Positions 44,888 through 53,441 of a stretch of DNA of 64,000 bases are shown here, piece by piece. The notes under the pieces are model-generated. The model saw nothing but the letters and a program-made list of their open reading frames with translations, ran no database searches and was not told where the DNA came from. The translations under genes were made by a program, and so were the position numbers. Numbering within the stretch: the stretch's first letter is position 1; each line of letters opens with the position of its first letter. The stretch comes from an uncultured Poribacteria bacterium (lineage in GTDB: Bacteria > Poribacteria > WGA-4E > WGA-3G), in NCBI GenBank assembly GCA_951813545.1, contig OX638352.1:4294835-4358834 (forward strand), given 5' to 3'.

Positions 44888-45565
44888 TCAATCTAGTTCT
44901 TTAACCCATTCGCTGAGAACCCGTGCCATCTCTACGAAAACGTCTTCCTCTGTTTTACGGCGTTTGAGCACTTTGAACCCATGGTCCGCTGTGTCCAACA
45001 GATGTAAGGTTGCTTTATCACCAAGTTTCTCGCAGACCGGTTCCAATAAGTCAAGCACTGCCAACTTATCGCGGGTCCCAGAGAGGAATAACATCGGAAT
45101 TGTAACATCAGCAAGGTGTTCCGCCCGTTCTGTGCCTTCTCTGCCAGATGGGTGCAATGGAAATGCGAAAAACACAAGCCCTTTGACATGCGCAATCGGT
45201 TCCTTCGCTGCGGACATAGAAGACATACGTCCGCTGTAGGAATGTCCACCGATGAGGATGGATAAATCGTTTGCGGCTTCATAAGCTGCAGCTGCAGCAG
45301 ATCGGACAGTTTGGAGAGCAACTGCCTCCGATTCCCTACCGCCACCGCCCCGTTCCATGTAAGGGAACTGGTAACGGAATGTTGCGATACCTATATCCGC
45401 TAACCGTTCAGCGATGGTCTGGAGCGTTGAACTTCGCATATTTGTACCCGAACCGTGTCCGAGCACAAGCAGCCATTTCGCGCCGTCTGGACGGATCAGG
45501 ATTGAGGAGACCTCGCCTTTTTCTGGCGTTGCGATAAACTTGGATTCAATTGCTTCATAACTCAT
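44888..45565 (-). CDS. Alpha/beta-hydrolase family protein (dienelactone/KAT8-like)
   Basis: The 225-residue serine-hydrolase fold has its oxyanion region in WLLVLGHGSGTNMRS, nucleophile elbow GGHSYSGR (Ser), acid in LSGTRDKL (Asp) and His in TADHGFK. FRYQFPYMERGGGGRE after the first strand is typical of the KANL3/Tex30-like group of small hydrolases. It is probably cytoplasmic, as there is no signal peptide. The substrate is unknown. It is followed by a repeat-flanked four-helix gene. Confidence 0.85.
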   Translation of the reverse strand: MSYEAIESKFIATPEKGEVSSILIRPDGAKWLLVLGHGSGTNMRSSTLQTIAERLADIGIATFRYQFPYMERGGGGRESEAVALQTVRSAAAAAYEAANDLSILIGGHSYSGRMSSMSAAKEPIAHVKGLVFFAFPLHPSGREGTERAEHLADVTIPMLFLSGTRDKLAVLDLLEPVCEKLGDKATLHLLDTADHGFKVLKRRKTEEDVFVEMARVLSEWVKELD

Positions 45566-45633
45566 TTTCTACACCTCAAATTCTTTGTTGTAAAAGGTAT
45601 TATAGGTGAAAGTTGTAAAGTGTGCTAAAGTCT

Positions 45634-45701
45634 GTAAAGTTGTGAAGTTGTTAGGGATTTTGATTGCGCCTAAAACATCTTTCCAACTTTAGCATGCGTG
45701 C
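45634..45701. repeat. Left flanking repeat of the four-helix-bundle gene
   Basis: Gtaaagttgtgaagttgtta...aactttagca has the same order of words as 46120-46190 in the same orientation. The match is imperfect and judged by eye. Confidence 0.4.
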
Positions 45702-45716
45702 GGATTTTTTTAGTTA

Positions 45717-46073
45717 TCAGTCGAGTTTTGCATTTGCTGAAGTGAAAATACCCAGAATCTCACTGCATTCTTCGTAGATCGGTTTTACTACTTCCCACTT
45801 TAGCATTTTTGCATCAACAATGACTTCAAGCCAGTATTGTGTCTCGGAGCATTCCCCTTCACAAATATGCATTTTATTGCGGAAGTCCCGGCGGCTTCTC
45901 GCCCGATTCGCTTCTCGATAATTGGCACCGACAGAAGTTCCAGAACCCGTTAGTTGATCTCTGATTCGTCGCCCTTCTGGTGTATGCGGGAGTTTTTTAG
46001 AAAGAAGAACAATATTTGCAGCGAACTTTTGCGTCCGTTTCTCTAACCGTTTCGCAAATTCTTTGTTGTTCAT
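45717..46073 (-). CDS. Four-helix-bundle protein (23S rRNA intervening-sequence family)
   Basis: The 118-residue protein belongs to the family encoded within rRNA intervening sequences and also found as stand-alone genes. FAKRLEKRTQKFAANIVLLS, then KKLPHTPEGRRIRDQLTGSG, TSVGANYREANRARSRRDF and ETQYWLEVIVDAKM are family-typical. No 23S rRNA is nearby, so this is a free-standing copy. Related proteins act as accessory factors (Avd) in diversity-generating retroelements, but no reverse transcriptase is present. It is bracketed by similar repeats of about 70 bases, which suggests the gene moved as a unit. Confidence 0.85.
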   Translation of the reverse strand: MNNKEFAKRLEKRTQKFAANIVLLSKKLPHTPEGRRIRDQLTGSGTSVGANYREANRARSRRDFRNKMHICEGECSETQYWLEVIVDAKMLKWEVVKPIYEECSEILGIFTSANAKLD

Positions 46074-46119
46074 AAAATAAAGTGTGTAAGATGTTCTACT
46101 AAAATATGCTGAGACTTCT

Positions 46120-46190
46120 AAAAAGTTGTAAAGTTGGTAGGAACTACTTGATTTACATCAAACATTCCTTGCAAACTTTAGCACACTTGC
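46120..46190. repeat. Right flanking repeat of the four-helix-bundle gene
   Basis: Aagttgtaaagttggtagga, then catc, and gcaaactttagcacacttgc matches the left flank at 45634-45701 in order and direction, with substitutions. Confidence 0.4.
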
Positions 46191-46203
46191 AAACTTTTCT
46201 TAC

Positions 46204-46803
46204 TTAATGGATCACGCACTGTTGCACGATGTCTCGGTAGGTTTCTAACTCCGCAATCTTTAATCCTTTTACCTTAGCCAGATCGTCCCACCGCCGTAAA
46301 GTAAGCGCGTCTTGAAAATGCGGAATCTGTTCAAACGCCTGGCGTTCCTCGCCTGACATGATACCCCCCTGAACTTTGAGACTCCTTTTTGATGCCTCGG
46401 ATAGTCCGTCATAGTAAGAGGCATCGGTTTTGCACAGATACCTTTTGGCAGGAACATGCAGTCGGATCGGTGTTGTGACTGCTTCTGGAAAAAAGGGTTT
46501 CAGATACTGCGCGCCAATTTCTTCATGATTCAGATCCATGTCAAGAAAGGCTTTATCAGCATTATGTTCGTCTAAAATGATATGTCCGATGTCGTGGAGT
46601 AATGCCCCCGTAATTAGTGTGTGGCTTGCGTTGTTCTGCTTTGCAAGGGCAGCACATTGGAGCGCGTGTTCTAACTGCGTTACGACCTCGTCGTAAAATG
46701 ACTGTCCACGCTCCTCCATATAACTGAAGAGGGCATCGACCTTTTGTTGGGCAGTCGCATCTGTCATTTCCTGTGCGAGGCTTGGATCAACGTAATTTTC
46801 CAT
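46204..46803 (-). CDS. HD-domain mixed-valent diiron oxygenase, PhnZ/TmpB-like
   Basis: The 199-residue protein has the HD fold of the PhnZ group: VTQLEHALQCAALA, LLHDIGH, LDMDLNHEEIGAQYL, RLHVPAKRYLC and SYYDGLSEASKRSLKVQGG are arranged as in phosphonate-cleaving oxygenases of this family, which split hydroxylated aminomethyl- or aminoethyl-phosphonates to release phosphate. Its start overlaps the end of a 2-oxoglutarate oxygenase by 17 bases, the usual PhnY-PhnZ pairing. The exact phosphonate is not determinable, and other HD-oxygenase substrates are possible. Confidence 0.8.
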   Translation of the reverse strand: MENYVDPSLAQEMTDATAQQKVDALFSYMEERGQSFYDEVVTQLEHALQCAALAKQNNASHTLITGALLHDIGHIILDEHNADKAFLDMDLNHEEIGAQYLKPFFPEAVTTPIRLHVPAKRYLCKTDASYYDGLSEASKRSLKVQGGIMSGEERQAFEQIPHFQDALTLRRWDDLAKVKGLKIAELETYRDIVQQCVIH

Positions 46804-47578
46804 GGTTTACTACTTTTCCTTGAAAATGTGCGATTTTGCTAATTTGTTTGTCTCGGTTTGAGCCGTCTTTGGCATATTTTGAGAAAGCCTGCCGTTTGTC
46901 GGCATAATACTGCTCACGCCAATCGCCTTGCGAACTGGCATTGTAGGTGAGATAGACAATTCGTCTCGGCTGGTCGGAGCGGTTCACTGGACTTTTGTGT
47001 GGGATGTAAGAACCGAAAAGGAGAATGTCCCCAGGATCTGTCGGCACCGAGACCCACTCCATTGCTAAAGCGGTTTCGGGCGCGACGCATCCCTTTTCGT
47101 CCAGCGCGATGAATCCTTCCTGATGTCTGCCCGGCGCGAAATAGAGGCAACCACTTTCCGGTGTCGCTGAATCCACCGAGATTAGACAGGTGATATGGAA
47201 ATCAATAAATTCGTAAGCGGGCGCATCCTGATGCGCAGCGTAACCACCACCACCGGGATACTTGTAATTGATTTTCTCTTTGTAGAGGACTGCCTGTTCT
47301 TCCATCAACTCAGAAACGACATCTAACACTTTGCCACTCGTCACAGTGGTTTTCATACCGATGTGATACGGCACGAAATTTTCCGAACGGGAGAGGCGCG
47401 GTCCGGCTGGCGTGGATTCGTAGTGATGCATCCATTTGTCGGATGTCGGTTCCCATCCCGATATTTCAGAGACCCATGCTTGTAAATCGTCTACCTCTTC
47501 GGCGGAGAAAAAGCCGGGGATTTTCAAGTAGCCGTTGGTTTTCCAATCTCGGTGGCGTTCGGAACTAAGGTAAGACAT
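46787..47578 (-). CDS. Fe(II)/2-oxoglutarate oxygenase, PhnY/TmpA-like (phytanoyl-CoA dioxygenase family)
   Basis: The 263-residue protein has a double-stranded beta-helix oxygenase fold with the iron ligands in GGGGYAAHQDAPAY (HxD) and IPHKSPVNRS (distal His), and the 2-oxoglutarate Arg in DQPRRIVYLTY. YKEKINYKYPGGGG is typical of the PhnY/TmpA group. It would hydroxylate a phosphonate alpha-carbon before the PhnZ-like enzyme cleaves it. A good promoter lies upstream at 47614-47642. It is not closely similar to the two other dioxygenases at 50.4 and 52.4 kb. Confidence 0.82.
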   Translation of the reverse strand: MSYLSSERHRDWKTNGYLKIPGFFSAEEVDDLQAWVSEISGWEPTSDKWMHHYESTPAGPRLSRSENFVPYHIGMKTTVTSGKVLDVVSELMEEQAVLYKEKINYKYPGGGGYAAHQDAPAYEFIDFHITCLISVDSATPESGCLYFAPGRHQEGFIALDEKGCVAPETALAMEWVSVPTDPGDILLFGSYIPHKSPVNRSDQPRRIVYLTYNASSQGDWREQYYADKRQAFSKYAKDGSNRDKQISKIAHFQGKVVNHGKLR

Positions 47579-47613
47579 AACCCTCTTCCTTGCGAATAAT
47601 CCTATTGTATGTC

Positions 47614-47642
47614 AGTATAGCGCAGCGGAAATCTTTTGTCAA
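47614..47642 (-). promoter_or_regulatory. Sigma-70-type promoter for the PhnY/PhnZ-like pair
   Basis: On the minus strand, TTGACA (47642-47637) and TATACT (47619-47614) are separated by 17 bases, 36 bases before the start codon. Confidence 0.7.
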
Positions 47643-48076
47643 ATTTCAGGGCTTCGGTGCGGATCCGATCGAAAAGGAGTGCGCGTATGACACCCTAACG
47701 GATTCAGAGACCGCGCCAATCTGGAACATCAAGGTCGATTGTCTGAATCAGGATTTACAGGATTAAAGGATTTGCAGGATTATAGCACTTTCTTGGTTGA
47801 AAGATGGACGAATTTCTTATATTGAACTTATGATAATAACGCCATACGAATGATGTGTCGCAGAATTATGACATAACTACGAAATTTCTATCCTTATACA
47901 GCAACAATTTTGTAATCAATTTGCGAGATAAGTTTCATATAAAACATAAAACTATGCAACACGGAAGGCGTAAAATTTGTAGACAATATCGCACTGTGTG
48001 AGGTGGTTTTTCCCTGAGGCAGTCATAACAGGTGTCTGCCGTGATTCAACAGATGCAAAGTTGAGGGTATTCATTT
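47643..48076. other. Intergenic region with a short tandem-like repeat
   Basis: No gene is seen. At 47742-47780 the unit aggatttacaggattaaagg is followed by a second aggatttgcaggatt, a two-unit repeat. The remainder is AT-rich and probably contains the promoter of the glycosyltransferase at 48077. Confidence 0.5.
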
Positions 48077-49162
48077 ATGGCAACAATATTTTATAGTCTT
48101 TCTGGCGAAGGACGTGGACATGCAACACGGGTTCGCGCTGCCGTCGAACAGTTGCGGCAACAGCACCGGGTTGTCATCTACGCACCGGGGCATGCATACG
48201 AACTGTTGCTACCGGTTTACGAAGGAACCGAAGTCAACGTCAGACATATTCCCGGACTCGCCTTCCATTACAAACATTGTCGCTTGACGGGCCGCCGACA
48301 ACTTGATACATTTAAAACAGGCATGGAGGGTTTGCACTATATTGCTCAATACACCGAACTCTCGCGACGGTTGCAAGACGACATTGAAACGGAATCGCCA
48401 GATTTAGTGATTACCGATTTTGAACCTGCGTTACCGAGGGTTGCTCGACAGGTAGGCATCCCTTTTATCAGTCTCGATCATCAGCATTTCCTGCTTGTCT
48501 CGGACCTACGTAAACTTCCGGTGGATTTGCAACGGCATGCTTTTTTTATGGCTCAGGTCGTGCGTGGTTATTACCATGGACAGGTCCAAACTGTTGTCTC
48601 CTCGTTTTATTTCCCGCCGCTGAAACCGAACACACAAGACGTTTCACAAATCGGCGTGCTACTGCGGGATGAGATTCTTCAGGCGACACCAGAGCATGGT
48701 GAACACATCGTCGTCTATTTGAGACGGTTTGGGTCTTCTGAAGTTTTTCGCGCGCTTGAAGCCTGTGGATGTGAGGTGCGGATCTATGGTCTCGGTGCCC
48801 AACGCTCTATCGGACGTTTGAAGTTTCGCGAAATCGATATGCACAGATTCGTCGATGATTTGGCAACGAGCCGGGCATTAATTAGCACTGCTGGAAACCA
48901 ACTTATTGGCGAAGCACTTTATCTCGAAAAACCGGTGCTGGCGATGCCGGAATACTGCAACCATGAACAACATATCAATGGACATTTTCTCCGAGATTCT
49001 GGCGCGGGTATGACTGTTGGTATGGAACAGATGACCCCGCTATACACCCGTTATTTTATGAAGCATTGCGAAATGTTTCGTTCGCGTATTGATCGTCAGA
49101 ACATACACGGCAACACAACGGCGTTGAACATTATTAACCAATACTTACCGGGGACTGCCTAA
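48077..49162 (+). CDS. MurG-like glycosyltransferase (family 28/1 type)
   Basis: The 361-residue GT-B enzyme has N-terminal TIFYSLSGEGRGHATRVRAA, the glycine-rich acceptor loop with GxGHxTR, and a C-terminal part with ALISTAGNQLIGEALYLEKP, then VLAMPEYCNHEQHINGHFL, the nucleotide-sugar binding pattern. No signal peptide is present, so it is probably cytoplasmic or membrane-associated. It may build a surface glycan or glycolipid. The radical SAM gene downstream on the same strand is 178 bases away. Confidence 0.85.
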   Translation: MATIFYSLSGEGRGHATRVRAAVEQLRQQHRVVIYAPGHAYELLLPVYEGTEVNVRHIPGLAFHYKHCRLTGRRQLDTFKTGMEGLHYIAQYTELSRRLQDDIETESPDLVITDFEPALPRVARQVGIPFISLDHQHFLLVSDLRKLPVDLQRHAFFMAQVVRGYYHGQVQTVVSSFYFPPLKPNTQDVSQIGVLLRDEILQATPEHGEHIVVYLRRFGSSEVFRALEACGCEVRIYGLGAQRSIGRLKFREIDMHRFVDDLATSRALISTAGNQLIGEALYLEKPVLAMPEYCNHEQHINGHFLRDSGAGMTVGMEQMTPLYTRYFMKHCEMFRSRIDRQNIHGNTTALNIINQYLPGTA

Positions 49163-49340
49163 ATTTTAATTTTTCCCTGCGGTTCGGTCAGGTGAGTTCG
49201 CTGAATAACGTTGATCGTCGTATATCTGAAGAAATTCGCAGAAATCCGCAGAAAGGGAAACACCCTATCAAACACCCCAAGCAAAAACACCCTGTGTTGA
49301 TGTTGCGGGCTACATTTTCCCACAATAAGGAATTTATCCC
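49163..49340. repeat. Intergenic repeat block
   Basis: The first part, ttttaatttttccctgcggt and following bases to 49188, is a reverse copy of the leader motif before the genes at 16115 and 20788. At 49255-49272, gggaaacaccctatcaaa repeats a motif also found near 8122-8139 (other strand) and 61797-61814. No ORF is supported. Confidence 0.5.
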
Positions 49341-50426
49341 ATGAATCGTGTGCTATCATTTCTATCCACTGTTTGGCGAACACATCACCGTCACGTAACG
49401 CAACCACGCTTTTTGACATACACGGTCACCTTTTCATGTAACGCCCGTTGTATCATGTGCGATTCGTGGCGCAAACCTTCCCCGAACGATTTAAGCCTGC
49501 AAGAGATTGCGAACATTTTCGACCAACTCCCACAGATGGATGCGGTGCGACTGACGGGTGGTGAACCGTTTGTGCGGCGTGATATGCTTGAGATCGCACA
49601 TCTCACACAAGAAAAGTTGTGTCCTCTCATGCTCCATGTCACCACAAATGGGTTTCTCACCGATCGGATTGTAAAATTTTGCGAAGAACGGAAACGGGAT
49701 GTCCCTCTGAGTATGCTTATTTCGGTGGATGGAATGAAGGATAAGCACAACGCAGTCCGCGGACACGATAAGGCGTGGGATTTCATCGTCAAAACCCTTG
49801 AAACCCTTGCTCCGCTCCGGAAAGAATTACGGATGAACCTCGCAGTGAATCAGACAATCGTTGACGCTGAGGGGGTTGAACACTATAAACGCCTTCGGGA
49901 TTTCTTGAAACCGATGGGGATTCGGAATAACGTCGTGATGGCGTATGATGTCAGTGCAACCTATAATCTGGAAGAAGAGATTGATGTTGCGCCTACGCAG
50001 ATAGGCGAATTCGCAACATTTGGCGAATTCACGCAAGAACACTTGAAAGAACTCTTCGATGAGATTGAAAAGGATTTACCGAGTTACCGCCTCTTAGACC
50101 GAATTGCGAAGAAGTATTACCTCCTCGGTATCCGAAATCGGTTGCTCGGTGACATCGGTGCACCGAACCCGAAATGCGTGGCATTGAACTCGCATCTCCG
50201 CTTGTTCCCAGACGGGCGTGTTCCGACGTGTCAATTCAACACAAGTACGGTCGGTAATCTGCGCGATGAAAAGTTTGCTGACCTATGGGCAAACGCTAAG
50301 GTTCAGAAACAGCGGGAGTGGGTAAGTAAATGCCCAGGGTGTTGGGCGGAGTGTGAAGTTTTACCGAGTGCGATTTATACCGGTGATCTCCTACAACGAA
50401 CATTTTTTCCGGGTAGTCGTACTTGA
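49341..50426 (+). CDS. Radical SAM/SPASM-domain protein
   Basis: The 361-residue protein carries the radical SAM iron-sulfur motif CNARCIMC (CxxxCxxC) near residue 34, followed by VRLTGGEPFVRRD and LMLHVTTNGFL. The C-terminal SPASM-like region has further Cys (CVALNSHLRLFPDGRVPTCQ, CPGCWAECEVL) that bind auxiliary clusters. SPASM enzymes modify peptides, sugars or cofactors; there is no small precursor peptide next to it, so the target is open. Confidence 0.9.
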   Translation: MNRVLSFLSTVWRTHHRHVTQPRFLTYTVTFSCNARCIMCDSWRKPSPNDLSLQEIANIFDQLPQMDAVRLTGGEPFVRRDMLEIAHLTQEKLCPLMLHVTTNGFLTDRIVKFCEERKRDVPLSMLISVDGMKDKHNAVRGHDKAWDFIVKTLETLAPLRKELRMNLAVNQTIVDAEGVEHYKRLRDFLKPMGIRNNVVMAYDVSATYNLEEEIDVAPTQIGEFATFGEFTQEHLKELFDEIEKDLPSYRLLDRIAKKYYLLGIRNRLLGDIGAPNPKCVALNSHLRLFPDGRVPTCQFNTSTVGNLRDEKFADLWANAKVQKQREWVSKCPGCWAECEVLPSAIYTGDLLQRTFFPGSRT

Positions 50427-50444
50427 ACCTGCCGTTGCCATTTT

Positions 50445-51302
50445 TCAATTGGGGTCCGGGATCGGTAAAACGTCTTGATAGACGGGTTCCATCTTCTCTG
50501 AGTATGTTTCACCCCGAACCCACATGACCGGACGAACATTTTTTCTATCCTTTTTTGGTATACGTTCTGCATTTGCACTGATATAATGGGCAACATTACA
50601 CCGTCGAAAGCGGAGACTGTGGTTATCTGTGCTCTTATGGAGGAGTTGGTTGTTGAACCAAACGACTGCTCCAGGTGGCACTTCAACGGCAATACCATCT
50701 TCGTCCTTGGCATCACGTGCTATTTTAAACTCATTCTGTTGTGAGCCTTCAAGGTCACCATGCTCAAGAATCCCATATTTATGACTACCGGGAATCACGT
50801 ATAGACACCCATTCTCTACATCCGCTGCATCTATAGCCGTCCACGTTCCGACTGTCATTTCAGTTTTATATTGCCAGTTAAAATACCATTTATCTTGATG
50901 CCACGGGAAACCTAACCCAATCTTAGGTGATTTCCAGATATACAGATTGTTGAGACCCAATATATTTGAGCCGAGTAGGTCAACAATTGGATCTGTGAGA
51001 CGCGGGTCACGGACACGTTCAAGGAATTCTGGGCAATAACAACTCACATGATGGATTTTATGCATCGCGTGGATACCGGATGCTTCAACCTTTCCATCTC
51101 TGGCCAAAGCGTTTTGATCAATATTTTCTGTCGGGAACGGTCGTTTTCTCTCGGCAATGTCGTCAGCGATTTGACGTAGCACGTCGTTTTCTTTTTTGGC
51201 GAAAACGTCGTAACGGACGAAGTATCCGTTTTCCTTCCATGCTGATTGTTCATCAGGTGTTAAAGCAAATTCCGGTTCCTTGGGCGTTGTATTCGTGTCC
51301 AT
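50445..51302 (-). CDS. Phytanoyl-CoA dioxygenase family protein 1
   Basis: The 285-residue Fe(II)/2-oxoglutarate oxygenase has iron ligands in FPWHQDKWYF (HxD) and LLHKSTDNHS (distal His), with the 2-oxoglutarate Arg in RFRRCNVAHY. GCLYVIPGSHKYG is the standard core strand. It is closely related to the gene at 52406, and the two flank a pectate lyase. Members hydroxylate diverse lipids, acids or amino acids; the substrate is unknown. Confidence 0.9.
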   Translation of the reverse strand: MDTNTTPKEPEFALTPDEQSAWKENGYFVRYDVFAKKENDVLRQIADDIAERKRPFPTENIDQNALARDGKVEASGIHAMHKIHHVSCYCPEFLERVRDPRLTDPIVDLLGSNILGLNNLYIWKSPKIGLGFPWHQDKWYFNWQYKTEMTVGTWTAIDAADVENGCLYVIPGSHKYGILEHGDLEGSQQNEFKIARDAKDEDGIAVEVPPGAVVWFNNQLLHKSTDNHSLRFRRCNVAHYISANAERIPKKDRKNVRPVMWVRGETYSEKMEPVYQDVLPIPDPN

Positions 51303-51327
51303 TCATTCTCCTATTGATGTGGTTCGG

Positions 51328-52374
51328 TCATTCCTTTGGGAACTTGTGCTTCTCTCTCCACCGTGGGTACTCATCCACGAGGAGCTTGGCGGCCCAGTCT
51401 CCGTAGTAGGCGTATCCAGTGCGGCGTTCCTGTCCGATCTCGGAAAACGAATAGCGAACCACCGAGTCGCGGTCGAGAAAGATTGGACGGTTGCTGCCGA
51501 GTTCGTAGAAACGCGCCCAGAGCGGTCCCGCGTCGGAATCCGCTACGATCCGCTTATCGTCCTGCCCTTCCGCGTTGATGAACTTCTCTTGGCGCATGCC
51601 GTTGATAGCGACGCTCCTGAACCACTCGACGGATCCTTCGACAGCGGCGATGATTTCTGGCGTGGGTTCTTCGACTGACATCAGGAATCGCACGATGCCG
51701 ACACTTTCGGCACCAGAGAGCGACGGTGGCTCATAAGAACGTGCCCACGCAGGCGCAAGCGTTTTCTCGTCATGCTGCGCGCACCAGACCGTGAGTTTGC
51801 CATTCTGCTTGATTTGCGTGCGTAGGATGCAGTCAATGCCCTTGGTTACAGCAGTTTCAACCTTAGCGCGGTCCTCCGTTTTCAGGAACCGATAGTCGGA
51901 AGATTCAAAGACATCTCGGAGAAGTTCGAGAATGCGGACCATAGCATTGTCATTGAACGTGATGTGACGATGGTAACCTTTGCTTAGTGGATAAAACTGT
52001 GGCCACCCGCCATTCGGGTATTGTGCTTCAAGGATATGAGAAACACCTTTGAGAAATGCTTGTTGGTAGTGAGGCTCGTTTGTCGCACGAAACGCACGGG
52101 CAAGAAACCGTAGTTCGCCAGTGGTCGCACTGTTGTCGAACGTTGCGCGCAGATCCTCACTTTTACCATCAAACGGCTCAGACGCTGTGTCTCTATTCTT
52201 GGGCCAACCGCCGTGCGGTGTCTGCCAGGTGAGGACGTTGTCGGCAATACGGCGACCTTCCTCGCTCTGGAACCATTCAACGGATTGCTTCGCGTATTGG
52301 GAAGGAACGGTTGCGTCGGAAGATGACAGAAGCAAAAGAAGTAAGACGTAGACGGTAACAAGTCGTAGTTTCAT
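51328..52374 (-). CDS. Secreted pectate lyase, polysaccharide lyase family 10
   Basis: The 348-residue protein has a signal peptide (LVTVYVLLLLLLSSSDA) and then the family 10 core: LTWQTPHGGWPKNRDT, LRATFDNSATTGELRFLARA, AQYPNGGWPQFYPLS, ITFNDNAMVRILELL, and WCAQHDEKTLAPAWARSYEP, then PSLSGAESVGIV. PL10 enzymes cleave polygalacturonate by beta elimination using calcium. Its presence suggests use of plant or algal pectin-like polysaccharide. It sits between two dioxygenase paralogues on the same strand with short gaps, likely one operon. Confidence 0.92.
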   Translation of the reverse strand: MKLRLVTVYVLLLLLLSSSDATVPSQYAKQSVEWFQSEEGRRIADNVLTWQTPHGGWPKNRDTASEPFDGKSEDLRATFDNSATTGELRFLARAFRATNEPHYQQAFLKGVSHILEAQYPNGGWPQFYPLSKGYHRHITFNDNAMVRILELLRDVFESSDYRFLKTEDRAKVETAVTKGIDCILRTQIKQNGKLTVWCAQHDEKTLAPAWARSYEPPSLSGAESVGIVRFLMSVEEPTPEIIAAVEGSVEWFRSVAINGMRQEKFINAEGQDDKRIVADSDAGPLWARFYELGSNRPIFLDRDSVVRYSFSEIGQERRTGYAYYGDWAAKLLVDEYPRWREKHKFPKE

Positions 52375-52405
52375 GATAGTGTCCTTTTAGTAGTAGTTAA
52401 TCGGA

Positions 52406-53254
52406 TTATAGAATTGAAATAACGTCACGTTGAACTTCATCTGCCATACCGGGATAGGTTTTACCCCGAATCCACATCGGAGGTCGTTTTTTATTGACAG
52501 CCTCAGGACTTGTCCATTCTACTTTGGCACTGATATAATGTGCGATGTTCGCACGTCTGAAACGCTCACTGTGGTTATCAGTGCTTTTATGTAGGACTTG
52601 GCTATTAAACCAGATGACCGCGCCAGCAGGGACTTCTACCGCAACACCATCTTCATCACGAGCACCTTCTGCCTGTTTAAACTCTCCTTGTTGTGAGCCT
52701 TCGAGTTCCTTATGTTCACGAACACCGTCCTTATGGCTACCGGGGATAACGTATAGACACCCGTTCTCTACATCTGCTGCATCAATCGCAGACCATGTTG
52801 CGACTGTCGTTCCGGTTTTGTATTGATGGTTAAAATACCATTTATCTTGATGCCACGGGAACCCTAAACCGATTTTCGGCGGCTTCCAAATATAGAGGTT
52901 ATTGAGACCGAGGATATCTGGACCGAGGATGTCAACAACGGGGTCCGTTAGACGAGGATCGCGCGTACGTGCAAGGAATTCTGGGCAATTACAACTCACA
53001 TATTGGATATTGTGCATTGCGTAGGTGCCTTGTGCTTCGACTTCACCGTCTCTGACTAAAGCGTTTTGAAAGATATGATAGTCTGGGAAGGATCGTTTTC
53101 CGATGGCAATGTCATCAGCGATTTGCGCTAAAAAGTCGTTTTCATCTTTTGTAAAAACGTCATAACGGACAAAGTATCCGTTTTCGTCCCAAGAGGATCG
53201 TTCTTCAGGAGTCAGTCTAAACTTACGTTCCTCGGATGTTGTTTTTGTTTCCAC
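52406..53254 (-). CDS. Phytanoyl-CoA dioxygenase family protein 2
   Basis: The 282 residues are closely similar to the gene at 50445 along the whole length. Iron ligands lie in FPWHQDKWYF and VLHKSTDNHS, and the Arg in RFRRANIAHY. It is the first gene of the dioxygenase-lyase-dioxygenase set. The duplication around the lyase implies that the lyase was inserted between copies or that the whole unit duplicated and lost one lyase. Confidence 0.9.
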   Translation of the reverse strand: METKTTSEERKFRLTPEERSSWDENGYFVRYDVFTKDENDFLAQIADDIAIGKRSFPDYHIFQNALVRDGEVEAQGTYAMHNIQYVSCNCPEFLARTRDPRLTDPVVDILGPDILGLNNLYIWKPPKIGLGFPWHQDKWYFNHQYKTGTTVATWSAIDAADVENGCLYVIPGSHKDGVREHKELEGSQQGEFKQAEGARDEDGVAVEVPAGAVIWFNSQVLHKSTDNHSERFRRANIAHYISAKVEWTSPEAVNKKRPPMWIRGKTYPGMADEVQRDVISIL

Positions 53255-53402
53255 GAATTCTCCTATTAGTAAATTTTATATGGAACTATTGCATTACAAT
53301 GTAGTTCGCTAATGATTTGTAAAAATTGGGTCCTATTGGACTACATGGGTAAGAAAAAATAGGAGGAAATCGACGGGGCAAGTTAAAGATGCGTCCAAGT
53401 AG

Positions 53403-53433
53403 TGTCTGTAGTTACCACAGGCAACTACAGACA
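53403..53433 (-). terminator. Hairpin after the DUF1326-like gene
   Basis: Tgtctgtagtt pairs perfectly with aactacagaca across a 9-base loop, 9 bases beyond the stop of the minus-strand gene at 53442. The tail is weakly T-rich. Confidence 0.55.
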
Positions 53434-53441
53434 TCAATACT

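Noticed and set aside
45717-46073. Diversity-generating retroelement (Avd-like protein)
   Set aside because: No reverse transcriptase, template repeat or variable repeat is present nearby.
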